NCBI RefSeq assembly: GCF_000732615.1
Contig: NZ_JPGL01000006.1
Location: 62,001-126,000 of the forward strand
DNA length: 64,000 bases
From: Burkholderia paludis
Lineage (GTDB): Bacteria > Pseudomonadota > Gammaproteobacteria > Burkholderiales > Burkholderiaceae
Direction of reading: 5' to 3'
Shown here: positions 17,994 through 26,878 of the stretch, in pieces
Layout: the number at the start of each line of letters is the position of its first letter
Position numbering within the stretch: the stretch's first letter is position 1
The notes under the pieces: generated by a model
Seen by the model: the letters and a program-made list of their open reading frames with translations, nothing else
Told to the model about the DNA's origin: nothing
Databases searched by the model: none
Translations under genes and position numbers: made by a program

Positions 17994-20900
17994 TCATCGG
18001 TCGTTCAACGCCTGCGCCAGCACCCTGGCCACATGCACGGCCTGCGTCCGCGCGCCGTCCCTGATCTGATGCCGGCAACTCGTGCCGTCCGCGACGACGA
18101 TCGCGCCGTCGGCCCGCGCGCGCACCGCCGGCAGCAGCGACAGCTCGGCCATCGCCTGCGACGCGTCGTAGTGTTCGGCTTCGTAGCCGAAGCTGCCGGC
18201 CATCCCGCAGCACGACGATTCGACCGGCGACACCTTGAGGCCCGGAATCCAGCGCAGCACGGCCTGCACCGGCGTGAACGCGTCGAAGGCCTTCTGGTGG
18301 CAGTGGCCGTGCACCAGCGCCTCGGGCGCGTCGATCCCGCGCAGCGGCAGGCGCAGCCGGCCGGCGTCGTGCTCGCGCACGAGAAACTCCTCGAACAGGA
18401 ACGCATGGCGCGCGAGCCGCGCCGCTTCGTCGCCGTAGCCGTAAGCGAGAAACTCGTCGCGCATCGACAGCAGGCATGACGGCTCCAGCCCGACGATCGC
18501 GACGCCGCGTTCGAGGTACGGCCGCAGCGTGTCGAGCGTGCGCCTTGCCTCGGCCTTCGCTTCGTCCACGAGGCCGGCCGACAGGAACGTGCGGCCGCAG
18601 CACAGCGGCCGTTCGTCCTTGCGCACGCTGAAATGCACGGTATAGCCGGCCGCTTCGAGCACGGCCTGCGCGGCGCGTGCGTTGTCCGGTTCCTGGTAGT
18701 TGCTGAACGTGTCGACGAACAGCAGCACGTCGCGGGTCGCCGCGCCGGCTTGCGCGGGCGTCGAGGTCGCAACGGCATCCGCGTCCGCCAGGAACGGCCG
18801 CGCAAACGAAGGCAGCGCACGCTGCGGCGCAAGGCCGATCCAGCGCTTCAGCGCGGGCGCGACGACCGGCACGCCGTTCGCGAACGCGATCGCGCCGCGC
18901 ATCCGCGCCGCCCACGGCGCATAGCGCGGCAGGTACGCGACGAGCCGTTCGCGCAGCGTCGCGCCGTGCTTGCGATGCCGCGCATGGCGCGCCTCGATCT
19001 TGAAGCGCGCCATGTCGACGCCCGTCGGGCAATCGCGCTTGCAGCCCTTGCACGACACGCACAGGTCGAGCGCGGCCTTCACGTCGTCGCCGGCGAGGCC
19101 GTCCGCGCCGAGCTGCCCCGTCACCGCGAGCCGCAGCGTGTTCGCGCGGCCGCGCGTCACGTGCTGCTCGTCGCGCGTCACGCGATAGCTCGGGCACATC
19201 GTGCCCGCATCGAACTTGCGGCAGTGGCCGTTGTTGTTGCACATCTCGACGGCCGACGCGAGCCCGTGCGTGACGTCGGCGCCCGTGCCGGGCGCGGTTT
19301 CGTCGCCGGTCAGCGGGTTGCGCGTGACGTTCCAGGCCGACCAGTCGAGCGCGGGCCGCAGCGGCAGCGCCGCATAGCCGGGCGCGAAGCGGAAGTTCTC
19401 GCGCGCATCCATGCGCGGCGGGTTGACGATCTTGTCGGGGTTGAAGCGGTTGTCCGGATCGAACAGCGTCTTGATCTCCGCGAACGCCGCATTGAGGCGC
19501 GGGCCGTACTGCCACGCAACCCATTCGCCGCGGCACAGCCCGTCGCCGTGCTCGCCCGAATACGCGCCCTTGTACTCGCGCACGAGCGCCGAGGCCTCTT
19601 CCGCGATCTCGCGCATGCGCGTCGCGCCGTCGCGCCGCATGTCGAGGATCGGCCGCACGTGCAGCGTGCCGACGCTGGCGTGCGCGTACCACGTGCCTTC
19701 GGTCTCGTGCTTGTGGAACACGTCGGTCAGGCGGCGCGTGTACTCGGCGAGATGTTCGAGCGGCACCGCGCAATCCTCGATGAACGACACCGGCTTGCCG
19801 TCGCCCTTCATGCTCATCATGATGTTCAGCCCGGCCTTGCGCACCTCCCACAGCGCCTTCTGCGCGCCGGCGTCGGTCATCTTCACGACGCTGCCGGGCA
19901 GGCCGAGATCGCCCATCAGTTCGTCGAGCCGGTCGAGCTGCGCGCGCTGCGCGTCGCGCGATTCGCCCGCGAATTCGACCAGCAGGATCGCCTGCGGCCG
20001 CCCGACCAGCGCCTGCCCGATCACCGGCCGGAACGCCGGGTTCTCCATCGACAGGTCGATCATCGTGCGATCGACGAGCTCGACGGCCGCCGGCTTCAGC
20101 TTCACGATGTGCTGCGCGGTGTCCATCGCCTGGTAGAAGGTCGGGAAGTTCACGACGCCGAGCGTCTTGTGCGCGGGCAGCGGCGCGAGCTTCAGCGTGA
20201 TCTGCCGGCTGCAGGCCAGCGTGCCTTCGGAGCCGACCAGCAGGTGCGCGAGATTCGCGTGGCCGTCGTCGGTGTACGCGCGCGGGTTCTGGCAGTCGAA
20301 CAGGTCGAGGTTGTAGCCGGCCACGCGGCGCAGCACCTTCGGCACGCGCTCGACCAGCTCGTCGCGCTCGCGCTTCGCGATCCGTTCGACGCCGTGCAGC
20401 AGCTCGAGCGTGCGGCGATCGGTAACGGGCTGCGCGAGCGAACCGAACCGGCATTCGCTGCCGTCGGCGAGGATCGCGTCGATCGCCAGCACGTTGTGCA
20501 CCATGTTGCCGTACTCGATCGAGCGCGATCCGCACGAGTTGTTGCCGGCCATCCCGCCGATCGTGCATTGCGCGCCGGTCGACACGTCGACCGGGAACCA
20601 CAGCCCGTGCGGCTTCAGCCACGCGTTCAGATGGTCGAGCACGATGCCGGGCTCCACGGTGACGGTGCGCGCCTGCGCGTCGAATTCGACGATCCGGTTC
20701 AGCCATTTGCCGTGGTCGACGACGAGCGCCTCGCCGACCGTCTGCCCGCACTGGCTCGTGCCGGCGCCGCGCGCGAGCACGGGGATCTTGCGGTCGCGCG
20801 CGATGTCGAGCGCGATCCGCAGGTCGTCCTGGTCGCGCGGCACGACCACGCCGAGCGGCATGATCTGGTAGATCGATGCGTCGGTCGCGTAGCGGCCGCG

Positions 20901-21032
20901 GCTCGCGCGATCGGCGTAGACGTCGCCGCGCATTTCCGCGCGCAGCCGCGCGAACAGCGGCGACAGCGCGGCGCCTTGCGACGGCACGAGATGGACGGGG
21001 CGAACCAGCGAAGGCGAGACGGCGGATTTCAT
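17994..21032 (-). CDS. FAD/Fe-S 2-hydroxyacid dehydrogenase (YdiJ-type)
   Basis: A 1012-residue fusion enzyme. The N-terminal half is an FAD-binding PCMH domain (ARGAGTSQCGQTV, GGMAGNNSCGSRSIEYG) with an FAD-oxidase C-terminal domain. The second half has cysteine clusters CNNNGHCRK (about residue 596) and CVSCKGCKRDCP (about 657), then two CCG-type motifs (PLCCGRTF and SSCCGMAGSFG). The order and size match E. coli YdiJ-like D-2-hydroxyglutarate / D-lactate dehydrogenases (about 1018 residues). It probably oxidises a D-2-hydroxyacid and passes electrons to the quinone pool. Confidence 0.87.
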   Translation of the reverse strand: MKSAVSPSLVRPVHLVPSQGAALSPLFARLRAEMRGDVYADRASRGRYATDASIYQIMPLGVVVPRDQDDLRIALDIARDRKIPVLARGAGTSQCGQTVGEALVVDHGKWLNRIVEFDAQARTVTVEPGIVLDHLNAWLKPHGLWFPVDVSTGAQCTIGGMAGNNSCGSRSIEYGNMVHNVLAIDAILADGSECRFGSLAQPVTDRRTLELLHGVERIAKRERDELVERVPKVLRRVAGYNLDLFDCQNPRAYTDDGHANLAHLLVGSEGTLACSRQITLKLAPLPAHKTLGVVNFPTFYQAMDTAQHIVKLKPAAVELVDRTMIDLSMENPAFRPVIGQALVGRPQAILLVEFAGESRDAQRAQLDRLDELMGDLGLPGSVVKMTDAGAQKALWEVRKAGLNIMMSMKGDGKPVSFIEDCAVPLEHLAEYTRRLTDVFHKHETEGTWYAHASVGTLHVRPILDMRRDGATRMREIAEEASALVREYKGAYSGEHGDGLCRGEWVAWQYGPRLNAAFAEIKTLFDPDNRFNPDKIVNPPRMDARENFRFAPGYAALPLRPALDWSAWNVTRNPLTGDETAPGTGADVTHGLASAVEMCNNNGHCRKFDAGTMCPSYRVTRDEQHVTRGRANTLRLAVTGQLGADGLAGDDVKAALDLCVSCKGCKRDCPTGVDMARFKIEARHARHRKHGATLRERLVAYLPRYAPWAARMRGAIAFANGVPVVAPALKRWIGLAPQRALPSFARPFLADADAVATSTPAQAGAATRDVLLFVDTFSNYQEPDNARAAQAVLEAAGYTVHFSVRKDERPLCCGRTFLSAGLVDEAKAEARRTLDTLRPYLERGVAIVGLEPSCLLSMRDEFLAYGYGDEAARLARHAFLFEEFLVREHDAGRLRLPLRGIDAPEALVHGHCHQKAFDAFTPVQAVLRWIPGLKVSPVESSCCGMAGSFGYEAEHYDASQAMAELSLLPAVRARADGAIVVADGTSCRHQIRDGARTQAVHVARVLAQALNDR

Positions 21033-21083
21033 GGCGGCGGTCGGTATCGGGTGGAAACGGATCGGGCGAGGATCGGGCGTGGA

Positions 21084-21845
21084 TCAGGCGAGCGTGACGC
21101 TGACGGGCGGCAGTCCCGCGATGCGGCCGACGGCCGTGCCCGCGGCCTGCGGGAAAAACATGCCCGTGTACGAGCCGGTCGTGACGACGGTGCCGGCCGG
21201 CAGCGCGATGCCGCGTTGCGATGCGTGATTCACGAGCCACGGCAGCAGGCGGCGCGGGTCGCCGGCCGGGTTGGCGCCTGGCGTCGTGCCGGTGATGTCG
21301 TGCCCGTCGAACGTAAACGCAGGGGCCGGCGCGACGAACGGGAAATCGGCGCGATAGCCGGTCATCTCGCCGAGCACGAGCGCGCCGTGGTTCTGCAGGT
21401 CGGCGAGCTGCGCGGCCGGTGCGACGTCCGGCCATTCATGGAAGCGGCTCGCGACGATCTCGATCGCGGCGCCCATCTGCGCGATGGCGTCGAACACGTC
21501 GTCGTCGGTATAGGCGGCCTCACGCGGCGTGAAGTCGCGGCCGAAGCGGAACGCGATCTCCAGTTCGAGCCCGAGCGGCCGGAACGCGCCGCGCGGCAGC
21601 GTGACGCCGCTCGCATGCCGGCAGTCGTCGGGCAGCGGGGCGCCCTGGATCGGGCCGTCGGGTTGCTTCGCGCCGACTTTCCATGCGCCGATCGCGGCGC
21701 GGCGTTCGCGCAGGAGCTGCGCCTGCACGGCATAGGCGGCGTCGGCGCCGGCGGGAACGAGTTCGGGCGGCAGCGCGGCGAACGCGATGCCGTGTTGCCA
21801 GCCGGCGGCGAGGCGGGCGGCGAGATCGTGAGTGGCTTGAGTCAT
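21084..21845 (-). CDS. 2-keto-4-pentenoate hydratase / FAH-family enzyme
   Basis: A 253-residue member of the fumarylacetoacetate-hydrolase-fold hydratases. Visible are the metal-ligand strand LGLELEIAFRFG (E-x-E), the loop GAWKVGAKQ and the C-terminal GTVVTTGSYTGMFFP. Relatives hydrate 2-hydroxypenta-2,4-dienoate or 2-oxohept-3-enedioate, or decarboxylate related keto acids. It lies 51 bp upstream of the hydroxyacid dehydrogenase and 52 bp downstream of the MFS gene, so all are probably co-transcribed. The ATG at 21845 is preferred over longer starts that run into the MFS gene. Confidence 0.82.
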   Translation of the reverse strand: MTQATHDLAARLAAGWQHGIAFAALPPELVPAGADAAYAVQAQLLRERRAAIGAWKVGAKQPDGPIQGAPLPDDCRHASGVTLPRGAFRPLGLELEIAFRFGRDFTPREAAYTDDDVFDAIAQMGAAIEIVASRFHEWPDVAPAAQLADLQNHGALVLGEMTGYRADFPFVAPAPAFTFDGHDITGTTPGANPAGDPRRLLPWLVNHASQRGIALPAGTVVTTGSYTGMFFPQAAGTAVGRIAGLPPVSVTLA

Positions 21846-21897
21846 CGTGGGCAGTGAAGAGGTGAGGAAGCGGGGCGGCGCGGCGCCCCGCGCGGCA

Positions 21898-23172
21898 TCA
21901 GGCCGGCGAGCGGCCGGCGGCGGCCTGCGCGGCGGGTGCATCGGCGAAGCGGCTTTCCGGCTGCATGCGGAACGCGAGCAGCACGCCCACGCCCATCAGC
22001 ACCATGCTGCCGATGAACGGCAGCTCCCAGCTGCCGAAGCGGTCGATCACGAAGCCGGAGATCACCGGCGACAGGATCGCCGCGAGCGCGGAGCCGGAAT
22101 TCATCATCCCGCTCGCGGTGCCGGAGTATTCCGGCGCGATGTCCATCGGCACGGCCCACATCGGGCCGATCGTCATTTCGGCGAAGAAGAAGCCGGCCGC
22201 GAGACACGCCATCGATACGTACAGGTCGTGCATGAACAGCAGCGGCAGCAGCGACAGCAGCGTGAGCAGCATGCAGATCGACACCATCCAGCTGCGCGCG
22301 CGCCTGAGGCTGCCGGTGCGCGCGAGGATGCGGTCGGTGACGACGCCGCCGAGCGTGTCGCCGATCACGCCCGCGAAGAACACCGCCGACGCGAACACGG
22401 CCGACTTCTTCAGGTCGAGGTCGTAGCTGTGCAGGAAGTACTGCGGAATCCAGCTCAGGAACAGCCACAGCGTCCAGCCGTAGCAGAAGTAGACGATCGT
22501 GACGGGCATCATCCGGCGGAACAGCGGGCCCCACGGCACGGTCGCGGGCTGCTGCTTCGGCGGCGGCAGCGCATCGAGTTCGGCCTGCGTGATGCGCGGG
22601 TGGTCCTTCGGGTGTTCGGTGTAGACGAGCGCCCAGACCGCGACCCAGACGAGGCTGATCGCGCCGCAGATGTAGAACGATTCGCGCCAGCCGTACACGG
22701 CCATCACCGCGACGACGGCGGCCGGCGCGACCGCGTTGCCGACGCGCGAGAACGCGTGCGTGATGCCCTGCGCGAAACCGCGTTTCTCGCGCGGCACCCA
22801 GCGCGACATCGCCGACGTCGCCGCCGGGAACGTCGCGCCTTCGCCGAGCCCGAGCAGCAGGCGCGCGGCGAGCAGCGACGCGAGGCCGCCGGCCATCCCG
22901 GTGAGCAGCGTCGCGACGGCCCACAGCAGCCCGCACGCGAGCAGCGTGCGGCGCGCGCCGAAGCGGTCGCTGACCCAGCCGCCGATGATCTGGAACACGA
23001 GATACGGATACGCGAACGCGGAGAACACGAGGCCGATCTCCGTCCTGTTCAGCCCGAATTCCTTGCCGAACCCGGCGGCGGCCGTGCTCACGTTCACGCG
23101 ATCGAGATACGTGATGAAGTACATCACGCACAGCATCACCAGCACGATGCCGGTCGCTCGGAACAGCTTCAT
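21898..23172 (-). CDS. MFS transporter, ACS family
   Basis: A 424-residue major facilitator with about 12 transmembrane helices. It begins with a hydrophobic helix followed by TYLDRVNVSTAAAGFG, the ACS signature. It closely resembles the other ACS carriers in the window (for example VYFCYGWTLWLF). AAGGAGACG precedes the ATG. It probably imports the hydroxy or keto acid used by the operon; the substrate is unknown. A 196-bp gap separates it from the aminotransferase gene upstream. Confidence 0.87.
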   Translation of the reverse strand: MKLFRATGIVLVMLCVMYFITYLDRVNVSTAAAGFGKEFGLNRTEIGLVFSAFAYPYLVFQIIGGWVSDRFGARRTLLACGLLWAVATLLTGMAGGLASLLAARLLLGLGEGATFPAATSAMSRWVPREKRGFAQGITHAFSRVGNAVAPAAVVAVMAVYGWRESFYICGAISLVWVAVWALVYTEHPKDHPRITQAELDALPPPKQQPATVPWGPLFRRMMPVTIVYFCYGWTLWLFLSWIPQYFLHSYDLDLKKSAVFASAVFFAGVIGDTLGGVVTDRILARTGSLRRARSWMVSICMLLTLLSLLPLLFMHDLYVSMACLAAGFFFAEMTIGPMWAVPMDIAPEYSGTASGMMNSGSALAAILSPVISGFVIDRFGSWELPFIGSMVLMGVGVLLAFRMQPESRFADAPAAQAAAGRSPA

Positions 23173-23368
23173 GTTTCGTCTCCTTGATGTTGTCTGGCTG
23201 GCTGCCCGTGCCGGCGTCGAGGCCGGCCTCGGGGCGGGTCGTGCCGATGAAGCGGGGCGGGCGTGCGCCGGCGACGGGCGAGGCGCGTCGCGACGGCCGC
23301 GCGGCCGCCCGTGAAGGGGAAAGGACTCGTCGGGCGGCGCGCCGGGTGCGCGCGCCGCCGGCCGGCGC

Positions 23369-24589
23369 TCAGGCCGCCGCGCGCAGGGCCGGTGCGTGCG
23401 GGCTCGCCGCGAGGTAGTCCATCGCCGCGACCACGCCGCTCGCGGCGACCGGCACGCCGGCGAGCCTCAGCCCCATCTCGCAGCCGGCGAGCGTGGCCAT
23501 CAGCGTGAGGTCGTTGCAGTCGCCGAGGTGGCCGATGCGGAACATCGTCCCGCGCAGCTTGCCGAGCGCCTGCCCGAGCGACATGTCGAAGCGTTCGTAG
23601 ATCAGCTTGCGCACGGCGTCCGCGTCGACGCCGTCCGGCATCATCACGCCGGTCAGCACGGGGCTGTAGACGGCCGGGTCCGCGCACTGGATCTCGAGGC
23701 CCCACGCGCGCACCGCGCGGCGCGTCGCTTCCGCGAGCCGCTGGTGGCGCGCGAACACCGCGTCGAGCCCTTCGCCGAGGATCATGTCGAGCGCCTCGGC
23801 GAGCCCGTACAGCAGGTTGGTGTTCGGCGTGTACGGCCAGTAGCCGTTCCGGTTCGCTTCGATGATGTCGTGCCAGCCCCAGAACGCGCGCGGCAGCCCG
23901 GCGTGCTCGCTCGCCGCGAGCGCCTTCGGCGACACCGCGTTGAAGCTGATGCCCGGCGGCAGCATCAGCCCCTTCTGCGAGCCCGATACCGTGACGTCGA
24001 CGCCCCATTCGTCATGGCGGTAGTCGGCGGATGCGAGCCCCGAGATCGTGTCGACCATCAGCAGCGCCGGGTGCCCGGCCGCATCGATCGCGCGGCGCAC
24101 CGCGGCGATGTCGGACGTGACGCCGGTGGACGTCTCGTTGTGCACCACGCACACGGCCTTGATGTCGTGCGCGGTGTCGGCGCGCAGGCGCGCCTCGATC
24201 AGGTCGGGCTGCACGCCGCGGCGCCAGCCCTCGATGCCCGGCAGGCCGAGGAATTCGGGCTTCAGGCCGAGCGCCTCGGCCATCTTCTTCCACAGCGTCG
24301 CGAAGTGGCCCGTCTCGTACATCAGCACGGTGTCGCCGGCGCTCAGCGTATTGGTCAGCGCCGCTTCCCACGCGCCGGTGCCCGACGCCGGATAGATGAT
24401 CACCGGTTGCACGGTCTTGAAGATCTTCCCGATGCCGGCCAGCACCTTCAGGCCGAGCGCGCCGAATTCGGGGCCACGGTGGTCGATGGTCGGATAGCTC
24501 ATCGCCCGCAGGATGCGGTCGGGCACCGGGCTCGGCCCCGGAATCTGCAGGAAGTGGCGGCCGGACGGATGGAAGTCGAGTTGCAGCAT
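23369..24589 (-). CDS. Alanine/serine-glyoxylate aminotransferase family protein
   Basis: A 406-residue class V aminotransferase of the AGXT/SGA type. The N-terminal FLQIPGPSPVPDRI, YPASGTGAWEAAL, the PLP Asp in LLMVDTISGL (D180) and the PLP Lys in SGSQKGLMLP (K206) are visible. It would transaminate glyoxylate or a similar keto acid, using alanine or serine. It is the first gene of the leftward operon, divergent from a GntR regulator. The ATG at 24589 has AAGGAG 11 nt upstream; the long N-terminal extension open in this frame runs through the operator region and is rejected. Confidence 0.87.
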   Translation of the reverse strand: MLQLDFHPSGRHFLQIPGPSPVPDRILRAMSYPTIDHRGPEFGALGLKVLAGIGKIFKTVQPVIIYPASGTGAWEAALTNTLSAGDTVLMYETGHFATLWKKMAEALGLKPEFLGLPGIEGWRRGVQPDLIEARLRADTAHDIKAVCVVHNETSTGVTSDIAAVRRAIDAAGHPALLMVDTISGLASADYRHDEWGVDVTVSGSQKGLMLPPGISFNAVSPKALAASEHAGLPRAFWGWHDIIEANRNGYWPYTPNTNLLYGLAEALDMILGEGLDAVFARHQRLAEATRRAVRAWGLEIQCADPAVYSPVLTGVMMPDGVDADAVRKLIYERFDMSLGQALGKLRGTMFRIGHLGDCNDLTLMATLAGCEMGLRLAGVPVAASGVVAAMDYLAASPHAPALRAAA

Positions 24590-24608
24590 GGTCGTTCTGT
24601 CTCCTTGG

Positions 24609-24632
24609 TTGCATTTTGAATTTTGAATGCAA
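24609..24632. promoter_or_regulatory. Candidate GntR operator 1
   Basis: Perfect inverted arms TTGCATT (24609-24615) and AATGCAA (24626-24632) are separated by 10 bp, just upstream of the aminotransferase start. The half-site recurs at 24769-24778 over the GntR start codon. Binding here would block the leftward promoter. Confidence 0.5.
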
Positions 24633-24768
24633 AATACTTTAGCAGAGCGATCGCGACGGAACCAAGCGCTGATTTCGCCGAAGATGCCGGTGTTTACCCG
24701 GCATTGGCGGGGCAATATTCGGGTCGGGCGAGTTGCAGTAGAATCGCGGGAAGCAAGAAGGAAGGACT

Positions 24769-24778
24769 TTGCATGCAA
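24769..24778. promoter_or_regulatory. Candidate GntR operator 2 (TTGCATGCAA)
   Basis: A perfect 10-bp palindrome overlaps the ATG of the GntR gene (24773) and shares the TTGCAT half-site of the site at 24609-24632. It suggests autoregulation. A short palindrome containing an ATG can arise by chance, so support is modest. Confidence 0.35.
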
Positions 24779-25477
24779 GATTTGAATGATCTGGAGCCTG
24801 CCGGCGGCGCGCCGGCACTGCCGAAACTGGAGCGGCAGCGGCTGCACGACACCGTCGTCGAGCACCTGCGCAAATTCATCGTCGAAGGCGTGCTGACGCC
24901 GGGCATGCGGCTGAACGAGCGCGAGCTGTGCGAGACGCTCGGCATCTCGCGCACGCCGCTGCGCGAGGCGTTCAAGGTGCTGGCGGCCGAGGGGCTGCTG
25001 GTGCTGTCGCCGAACCGCGGCGCGAGCGTGTACCGGATGAGCGAATCGGAGATCCGCGAGACCTTCGAGCTGATGTCGGGGCTGGAGGCGTTTTCAGGCG
25101 AGCTGGCCTGCGAGCGGATCACGCCGGCCGAGCTGGCGGAGATCAAGGCGCTGCATTACTCGATGCTCGCGTGCCGGATGCAGAACGACCTGCCCGGCTA
25201 CTACAGCCGCAACCAGGAGATCCACGACCGCATCAACGAGGCCGCGCGCAATTCGGCGCTGCGCGCCACGTACCAGTCGATCAACCGGCGGATCATGTCG
25301 ATGCGGTTCCGCTCGAACCAGCACGTCGAGAAGTGGGATCGCGCGGTGCACGATCACGAGGAGATGATCAAGGCGCTCGAGGCGCGGGACGGCAAGGCGC
25401 TCGCGGCGATCCTGCGGCGGCATCTGCTGGAGAAGCGCGACGCGGTGCTGCTGCTGCACGCGGAAGCCGGCGCCTGA
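24773..25477 (+). CDS. GntR-family regulator with FCD (FadR-type) domain
   Basis: A 234-residue regulator. The N-terminal winged helix (RLNERELCETLGISRTPLREAFKVL, about residues 46-70) is followed by an all-helical FCD ligand-binding domain. Metal-ligand-type residues are visible in NQEIHDRIN and a late HDHEEMIKAL. It is divergent from the aminotransferase operon and is probably its repressor, released by a small organic acid. GGAAGGA lies 7 nt before the ATG at 24773; the frame extends upstream, but only with operator-region sequence. Confidence 0.9.
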   Translation: MQDLNDLEPAGGAPALPKLERQRLHDTVVEHLRKFIVEGVLTPGMRLNERELCETLGISRTPLREAFKVLAAEGLLVLSPNRGASVYRMSESEIRETFELMSGLEAFSGELACERITPAELAEIKALHYSMLACRMQNDLPGYYSRNQEIHDRINEAARNSALRATYQSINRRIMSMRFRSNQHVEKWDRAVHDHEEMIKALEARDGKALAAILRRHLLEKRDAVLLLHAEAGA

Positions 25478-25527
25478 GCGCGCACCGCGCGGGTTCGGAA
25501 CGCCGTGCGCGGGCCGGCCCGCTCGCC

Positions 25528-25548
25528 GCCGGGCGCGACGCGCCCGGC
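25528..25548. terminator. Hairpin between convergent GntR and porin genes
   Basis: A 21-nt perfect inverted repeat (GCCGGGCGCG-A-CGCGCCCGGC; a physical stem of about 8 bp with a 5-nt loop) lies in the 138-bp gap between two convergent genes. There is no T-tract, so it would be a weak or factor-assisted terminator in both directions. Confidence 0.35.
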
Positions 25549-25615
25549 ATGCCGGTCGATCGGCTGAAGCGATCGACCCGCGGACGAGGCCGCGCCGGCC
25601 CCGTCGCGCGGGCCG

Positions 25616-26716
25616 TCAGAACGCGTGGCGGATGCCCGCGCGGCCGACCGCCTGCTTCTGGTTGCCGGACGGATTGAAGCCGGCGATCTGCGCGACCGGC
25701 GCGTCGCCTGCGGCCTTCTGGAACGCGCCCATCACGTAGACGCTGGTGCGCTTCGACAGCGCGTATTCGACGCTCAGGTTGAACTGGTGATACTTCGGCT
25801 CCGCGTTCGTCGCATGATCGCGGCCCGTCGTGTACGTATAGCCGGCGCCGACGGTCACGGCCGGCGTCGGCGTGACGAGCGTCGACAGCTCATAGTTCTG
25901 GAACGTCGCGTCGTGCCCCGCGCTGCCCTGCTGGAAGTTCGTGTTCGTGAAGTCGGCCAGCAGCTTGAGCCACTGCACGACCTGGTACGACGCGCCGACG
26001 CCGAACACCTTCTGCGCGCGCGCCGCGTCGAGGTAGTTGCCGTAGATCGCATTCGTGAAGCCGGGGTAGTTCTGGTAGCCCTGCGTCGATACACCCGGGT
26101 CGTTGATGCGCAGGTAGCCGACGCCGAAGCCCACCGGGCCCGCCGCGTAGCTGGCGCCGACGCTGAACGTCGCGTTGTCGGAGAAGCGGCCCGGCTGCCC
26201 GCCGAATGCATAGAGGCCGCCGAACGTGACGCCCGCGATCGTCGGGCTGCGGTACTTGACGGCGTTCGAGATCGGAAAGCCGTTGTCGGTGTTGTCCATG
26301 TCGTTCGGGTGTGCGAAGTAGTAGCCGCCGATGTTGCCGTTCAGCGTGAACGGCTCGACGTAGTCGACGATCGAATCCCACTGGCGGCCGAGCGTGAGCG
26401 TGCCGAGCTTCGTGTCGTTCAGGCCGACGTACGCGTTGCGCGAGAACGCGAGGCCGCTGCCGAGGCGGCCGGCGTTGAGGTCGAAGCCGCTTTCGAGCCG
26501 GAAGATCGCGCTCAGGCCGCCGCCGAGATCCTCGGTGCCGCGCACGCCCCAGCGGCTGCCGGCCGTCACGCCCGACGCCAGTTGCACGAGATGCTTGCCC
26601 TGTACGTTCGAGACGTAGTCGACGCCGTCCTCGACGATGCCGTACAGCGTGACGCTGCTTTGCGCGTGAGCGGTGGCGGCCGCGGCGAGCGGCAGCGCGA
26701 ACAGGATTCGTTTCAT
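25616..26716 (-). CDS. Outer-membrane porin (Gram-negative OmpC/OpcP-type)
   Basis: A 366-residue trimeric-type beta-barrel porin. The signal peptide (MKRILFALPLAAAATAHAQ) is followed by the diagnostic SSVTLYGIVEDGV start. The barrel is built from alternating strands and ends in GIRHAF with the C-terminal Phe needed for outer-membrane insertion. It lies 162 bp downstream of the ergothionase-like lyase in the same direction and may supply outer-membrane entry for its substrate. The length is normal for the family. Confidence 0.9.
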   Translation of the reverse strand: MKRILFALPLAAAATAHAQSSVTLYGIVEDGVDYVSNVQGKHLVQLASGVTAGSRWGVRGTEDLGGGLSAIFRLESGFDLNAGRLGSGLAFSRNAYVGLNDTKLGTLTLGRQWDSIVDYVEPFTLNGNIGGYYFAHPNDMDNTDNGFPISNAVKYRSPTIAGVTFGGLYAFGGQPGRFSDNATFSVGASYAAGPVGFGVGYLRINDPGVSTQGYQNYPGFTNAIYGNYLDAARAQKVFGVGASYQVVQWLKLLADFTNTNFQQGSAGHDATFQNYELSTLVTPTPAVTVGAGYTYTTGRDHATNAEPKYHQFNLSVEYALSKRTSVYVMGAFQKAAGDAPVAQIAGFNPSGNQKQAVGRAGIRHAF

Positions 26717-26878
26717 GATGAAGGTCCGGTGCGGAGTGGTTGTAAGACGGTGAACGGCGGTTCGATCCGGTGGCCGGTCGAGCGGCCGGGCGTACGTGCC
26801 GCGCGCCGCGATCGGGCGGCGATCGCGGCGGCGGGCGCGACGGCCCGTGGGTGACAGGAACGACGGGCGGCGCGCCGC

